Origin: SHZI01 sp963698405
GTDB taxonomy: Bacteria; Pseudomonadota; Gammaproteobacteria; Steroidobacterales; GCA-2729495
Assembly (NCBI GenBank): GCA_963698405.1
Contig: CAVOQT010000020.1
Coordinates: forward strand, 1 to 27,908
Length of the DNA: 27,908 nucleotides
Direction of reading: 5' to 3'
Shown here: positions 25,725 to 27,908 of the stretch, in pieces
Layout: every line of letters starts with the position of its first letter
How positions within the stretch are numbered: the first letter of the stretch is position 1
Translations under genes and position numbers: made by a program
The notes under the pieces: model-generated
Seen by the model: the letters and a program-made list of their open reading frames with translations, nothing else
Told to the model about the DNA's origin: nothing
Database searches by the model: none

Positions 25725-26405
25725 ATGAGCGCACGCAGGATTCTGTTGGTCGAGGACGAGACGCCGATCCGGCAGATGATTGCGTTCAATCTGAACCGGG
25801 CCGGTTTTGATGTCGATGAGGCGGTGATTCAGCGAGCGCCCGGCCGCAGATTGCCGATTCCCGTCCCGATCTGCTGCTGGTGGACTGGATGCTGCCGGAC
25901 TCCAGTGGCCTGGAGTTGACGCGCACCCTGCGGCGCGAACCGCCAACGGGATATTCCGATCATCATGCTCACCGCCCGCGCCGAAGAGCGCGACCGGGTC
26001 CTCGGCCTCGACAGCGGTGCCGACGACTACATCACCAAGCCGTTTTCGCCGCGCGAACTGGTGTCGCGGATCAACGCCGTGCTGCGCCGTTCAGCACCGG
26101 CGGCAGACGAGCCGCTGGTGGCCGGGAACTGCGCTGGATCCGGTCAGCCATCGCGTGTATGCCGGCGACCGCGAGATCGGGCGTCGGGCCCACCGAATAC
26201 CGTCTGCTGAAGTTTTTGATGGACAACCCGGATCGCGTGTACAGCCGCACCCAGGTGCTGGACAATGTCTGGGGTCAGAACGTTTATGTCGAGGAGCGCA
26301 CGGTCGATGTGCACGTCCGGCGTTTGCGCAGGCGCTGGAGGACGTGGCGCAGACCAATACATCCAGACCGTGCGGGGCGCCGGTTACCGCTTCTCGGTCT
26401 GCTGA
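25725..26405 (+). pseudogene. phoB: Phosphate regulon response regulator PhoB, frameshifted
   Basis: Read across frames this is a normal PhoB: MSARRILLVEDETPIRQM (receiver acidic pair), DLLLVDWMLPDSSGLELT with the phosphoacceptor Asp, IIMLTARAEERDRVLG, DYITKPFSPRELVSRI, then an OmpR-type winged helix (VGPTEYRLLKFLMDNP, VYSRTQVLDNVWG, ERTVDVHVRRLR) and a final TVRGAGYRFSVC. At least six shifts are needed, near 25835, 25950, 26130, 26185, 26330 and 26355. All key residues are kept, so the gene is probably functional in the organism and damaged by indel errors in this sequence. A Pho-box-like site precedes it. Confidence 0.85.
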
Positions 26406-27700
26406 TGCCCAGCATCTGGACCTGGACGCTGCTTCGGCTGGGCCTCGGCCTGGTTGCCGGTGCGCTGATTGGCCTGATCTACGGTCGACCTGCGCTGGGC
26501 ATGCTGATCGTCGCGCTTGGCTTCGCTGGCCTGGCAGCTCTACAACCTGTATCGGCTGGAGCGCTGGCTGGCGACCGGCTCGATGGCCGAGATTCCGGAC
26601 GGCGAGGGCGTCTGGCCGCCGGTGTTCGCCAAGATCCAGTTCATCAAGACCAAGGCCAAGCGGCGGGGCAAGCGTTTCCGCCGGCTGGTCAAGGAGCTGC
26701 GCGCCTCGACCGAGGCTTTTCCCGATGGCGGCGTGATCCTCAATGCGCAGCACGAGATTCTCAACTACAACCAGGCGGCAAGCGTGCTGCTGGATCTCAA
26801 GTTGCGCGGGGACCGCGGCCAGCGTATTGAAAACCTGTTGCGGCACCCGGATTTCATCGCCTATCTGCGCAGCCCGGGCGATCGCCAGGTGGTGGAGATT
26901 CCGTCCCCGGTGGCCAGCGATACCTGGTTGTCCTGCCGGCTGATTCCCTATGGTCCCAATCAGATGCTGCTGTTGATCCGTGATATCAGCCAGCGGGTGA
27001 AGATCGAACGGGTGCGGCGGGATTTTGTTGCCAACGCATCACATGAGCTGCGTACCCCGTTTACGGTCATCATGGGCTACCTGGGTACGCTGGGCGATGA
27101 CCCGCAGAAACCAACCTGTCCGGCAGCAACCGGTGCAGGTCACGCAGGAACAGGTGCAGCGAAGGTTCCGGCCGGTCGAGGATCTGCTCCAGCTGTTGAA
27201 GCTCGAACCTGGTCAGCTGGTCGCCAGAGATCGGATGGTCAGTGTGTCCAGGCTGGTCGAGTTCGGCCCGGCGTGAAGCACTGAGCCTGCCCGGCATCCT
27301 GAACCGATCGAGTTCCAGATCAACAGTGCCGTAAATCTGTCGGTGAGGAGACAGAACTGCAGTCCGCGGGATTGAATCTGGTTGTCAATGCCGTGTGCTA
27401 CACCGATCTGAGGGCAAGGTCACGATCAGTTGGAATGTTGATGCAGGAGGGTGGTCACCTGGCTGTCGTGGACACCGGTATCGGCATGTCGGAGGCTGAT
27501 ATTCCGCGGGTCACAGAGCGTTTTTACCGTGCTGATAGTGGCCGCGCACGGCAGAGCGGGCGGTACCGGGCCTTGGTCTTGTCGATCGTCAAATATGCGC
27601 TGCGCAGGCACGATGCCGATGCTCGAGATTCGCAGTCGGCTCGGCCAGGGCAGCACGCTTTATCTGTCACTTTCCCCGGGATCGGCTCGACCTATCCTGA
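26405..27700 (+). pseudogene. phoR: Phosphate regulon sensor kinase PhoR, heavily frameshifted
   Basis: The ATG overlaps the last base of the phoB stop (TGATG). The frame begins with two hydrophobic helices (LLRLGLGLVAGALIGLIYG and ALGMLIVALG), shifts near 26530, and continues with the PhoR linker (LYNLYRLERWLATG), a PAS domain (EAFPDGGVILNAQHEILNYN) and the phosphoacceptor box FVANASHELRTP. After about 27110 it breaks repeatedly. The ATPase pieces are still seen: an NLVVNAV N-box near 27370, DTGIGMSEADIPRV then RFYR near 27470-27535, and a scrambled GTGLGLSIVKY near 27560-27600. It ends in CHFPRDRLDLS with TGA at 27698. In the cell it would phosphorylate PhoB at low phosphate. Confidence 0.8.
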
Positions 27701-27741
27701 TAGCCTCTGGACAGCCGTGCCCACGCGGCAGGAGCAAGGCC

Positions 27742-27908
27742 ATGGAATCCGAGAGCTTCAGTCATCACATTTCCCGCCGCTTCAATGCGGAGCTGGAGCA
27801 TCTTCGCAGCGAGGTGCTGCGCATCCGGGCGGTCTGGTCGAGCAGCATCTGGATACGGCCGTGGAGGCGATCACCTCCGGCGACAGCGAGCTGGGCCTGC
27901 GGGTTTCG
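27742..27908 (+). pseudogene. phoU: Phosphate signalling protein PhoU, 5' part, one frameshift, runs off the window
   Basis: AGGAG lies before the ATG at 27742. The frame reads MESESFSHHISRRFNAELEH and LRSEVLR, then one base is missing near 27824. The next frame continues GGLVEQHLDTAVEAITSGD to the window end. The pattern RRFNAELE, then LR..V, then GGLVEQ is PhoU, which represses PhoR signalling when phosphate is plentiful. Following phoBR directly, without pst genes between, is a known gammaproteobacterial order. Confidence 0.75.

Noticed and set aside
25725..27700. Programmed frameshifting or genuine pseudogenisation of phoB-phoR
   Set aside because: Too many shifts occur at unrelated sequences with no slippery motif, and conserved residues are retained. 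Indel errors are simpler.

Overview
This 27.9 kb window looks like a chromosomal segment of a high-GC gammaproteobacterium. The exact lineage cannot be fixed from the sequence. The clues are dispersed GTAGGAGCG-type REP palindromes (typical of pseudomonads, xanthomonads and relatives), an NsrR-like Rrf2 regulator, a CPXCG zinc-ribbon protein, a VPLPA-CTERM surface protein, and a phoB-phoR-phoU order at the right end.

Left part (1-6294) is an integrated mobile element of visibly lower GC. It carries a solitary OLD-family ATPase/TOPRIM nuclease bracketed by two copies of a 56-bp direct repeat, a lipoprotein of unknown function, and then a module of a small unknown gene, a Rep_trans-type replication initiator, a MerR/excisionase-like HTH protein and a tyrosine integrase. 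The integrase ends about 40 bp from the 3' end of a tRNA-Arg(ACG) gene, the probable attachment site. The other end of the element lies left of the window.

Middle part (6295-23750) is host chromosome. A VPLPA-CTERM protein gene with a ten-G tract at its ribosome-binding site is bracketed by a second pair of direct repeats. Next come an NmrA-like oxidoreductase and the NsrR-like regulator. A minus-strand group follows, in transcription order CBS-pair protein, moaB, gloB and CPXCG protein. A plus-strand beta-alanine/alanine group is an omega-amino acid:pyruvate aminotransferase, CoA-acylating (methyl)malonate-semialdehyde dehydrogenase and alanine dehydrogenase. A minus-strand group is quinone oxidoreductase, xdhC and moeA. 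A plus-strand run is moaA, acetoacetyl-CoA synthetase, a secreted PEBP protein and an FAD-linked oxidase. Molybdenum-cofactor genes (moaA, moaB, moeA, xdhC) recur and fit the isolated [2Fe-2S] subunit of a molybdenum hydroxylase at 24636.

Right part (23751-27908) holds a Tat-exported DUF1838 protein, the [2Fe-2S] subunit, a c-type cytochrome lipoprotein, phoB, phoR and the start of phoU. From about 24335 nearly every gene is broken by single-base indels that become denser to the right, while the conserved residues survive across frames. This looks more like a low-accuracy contig end than true gene decay.

The most unusual observations are REP palindromes that supply the stop codons of their flanking genes, including both members of convergent pairs, and the two gene cassettes bracketed by direct repeats.
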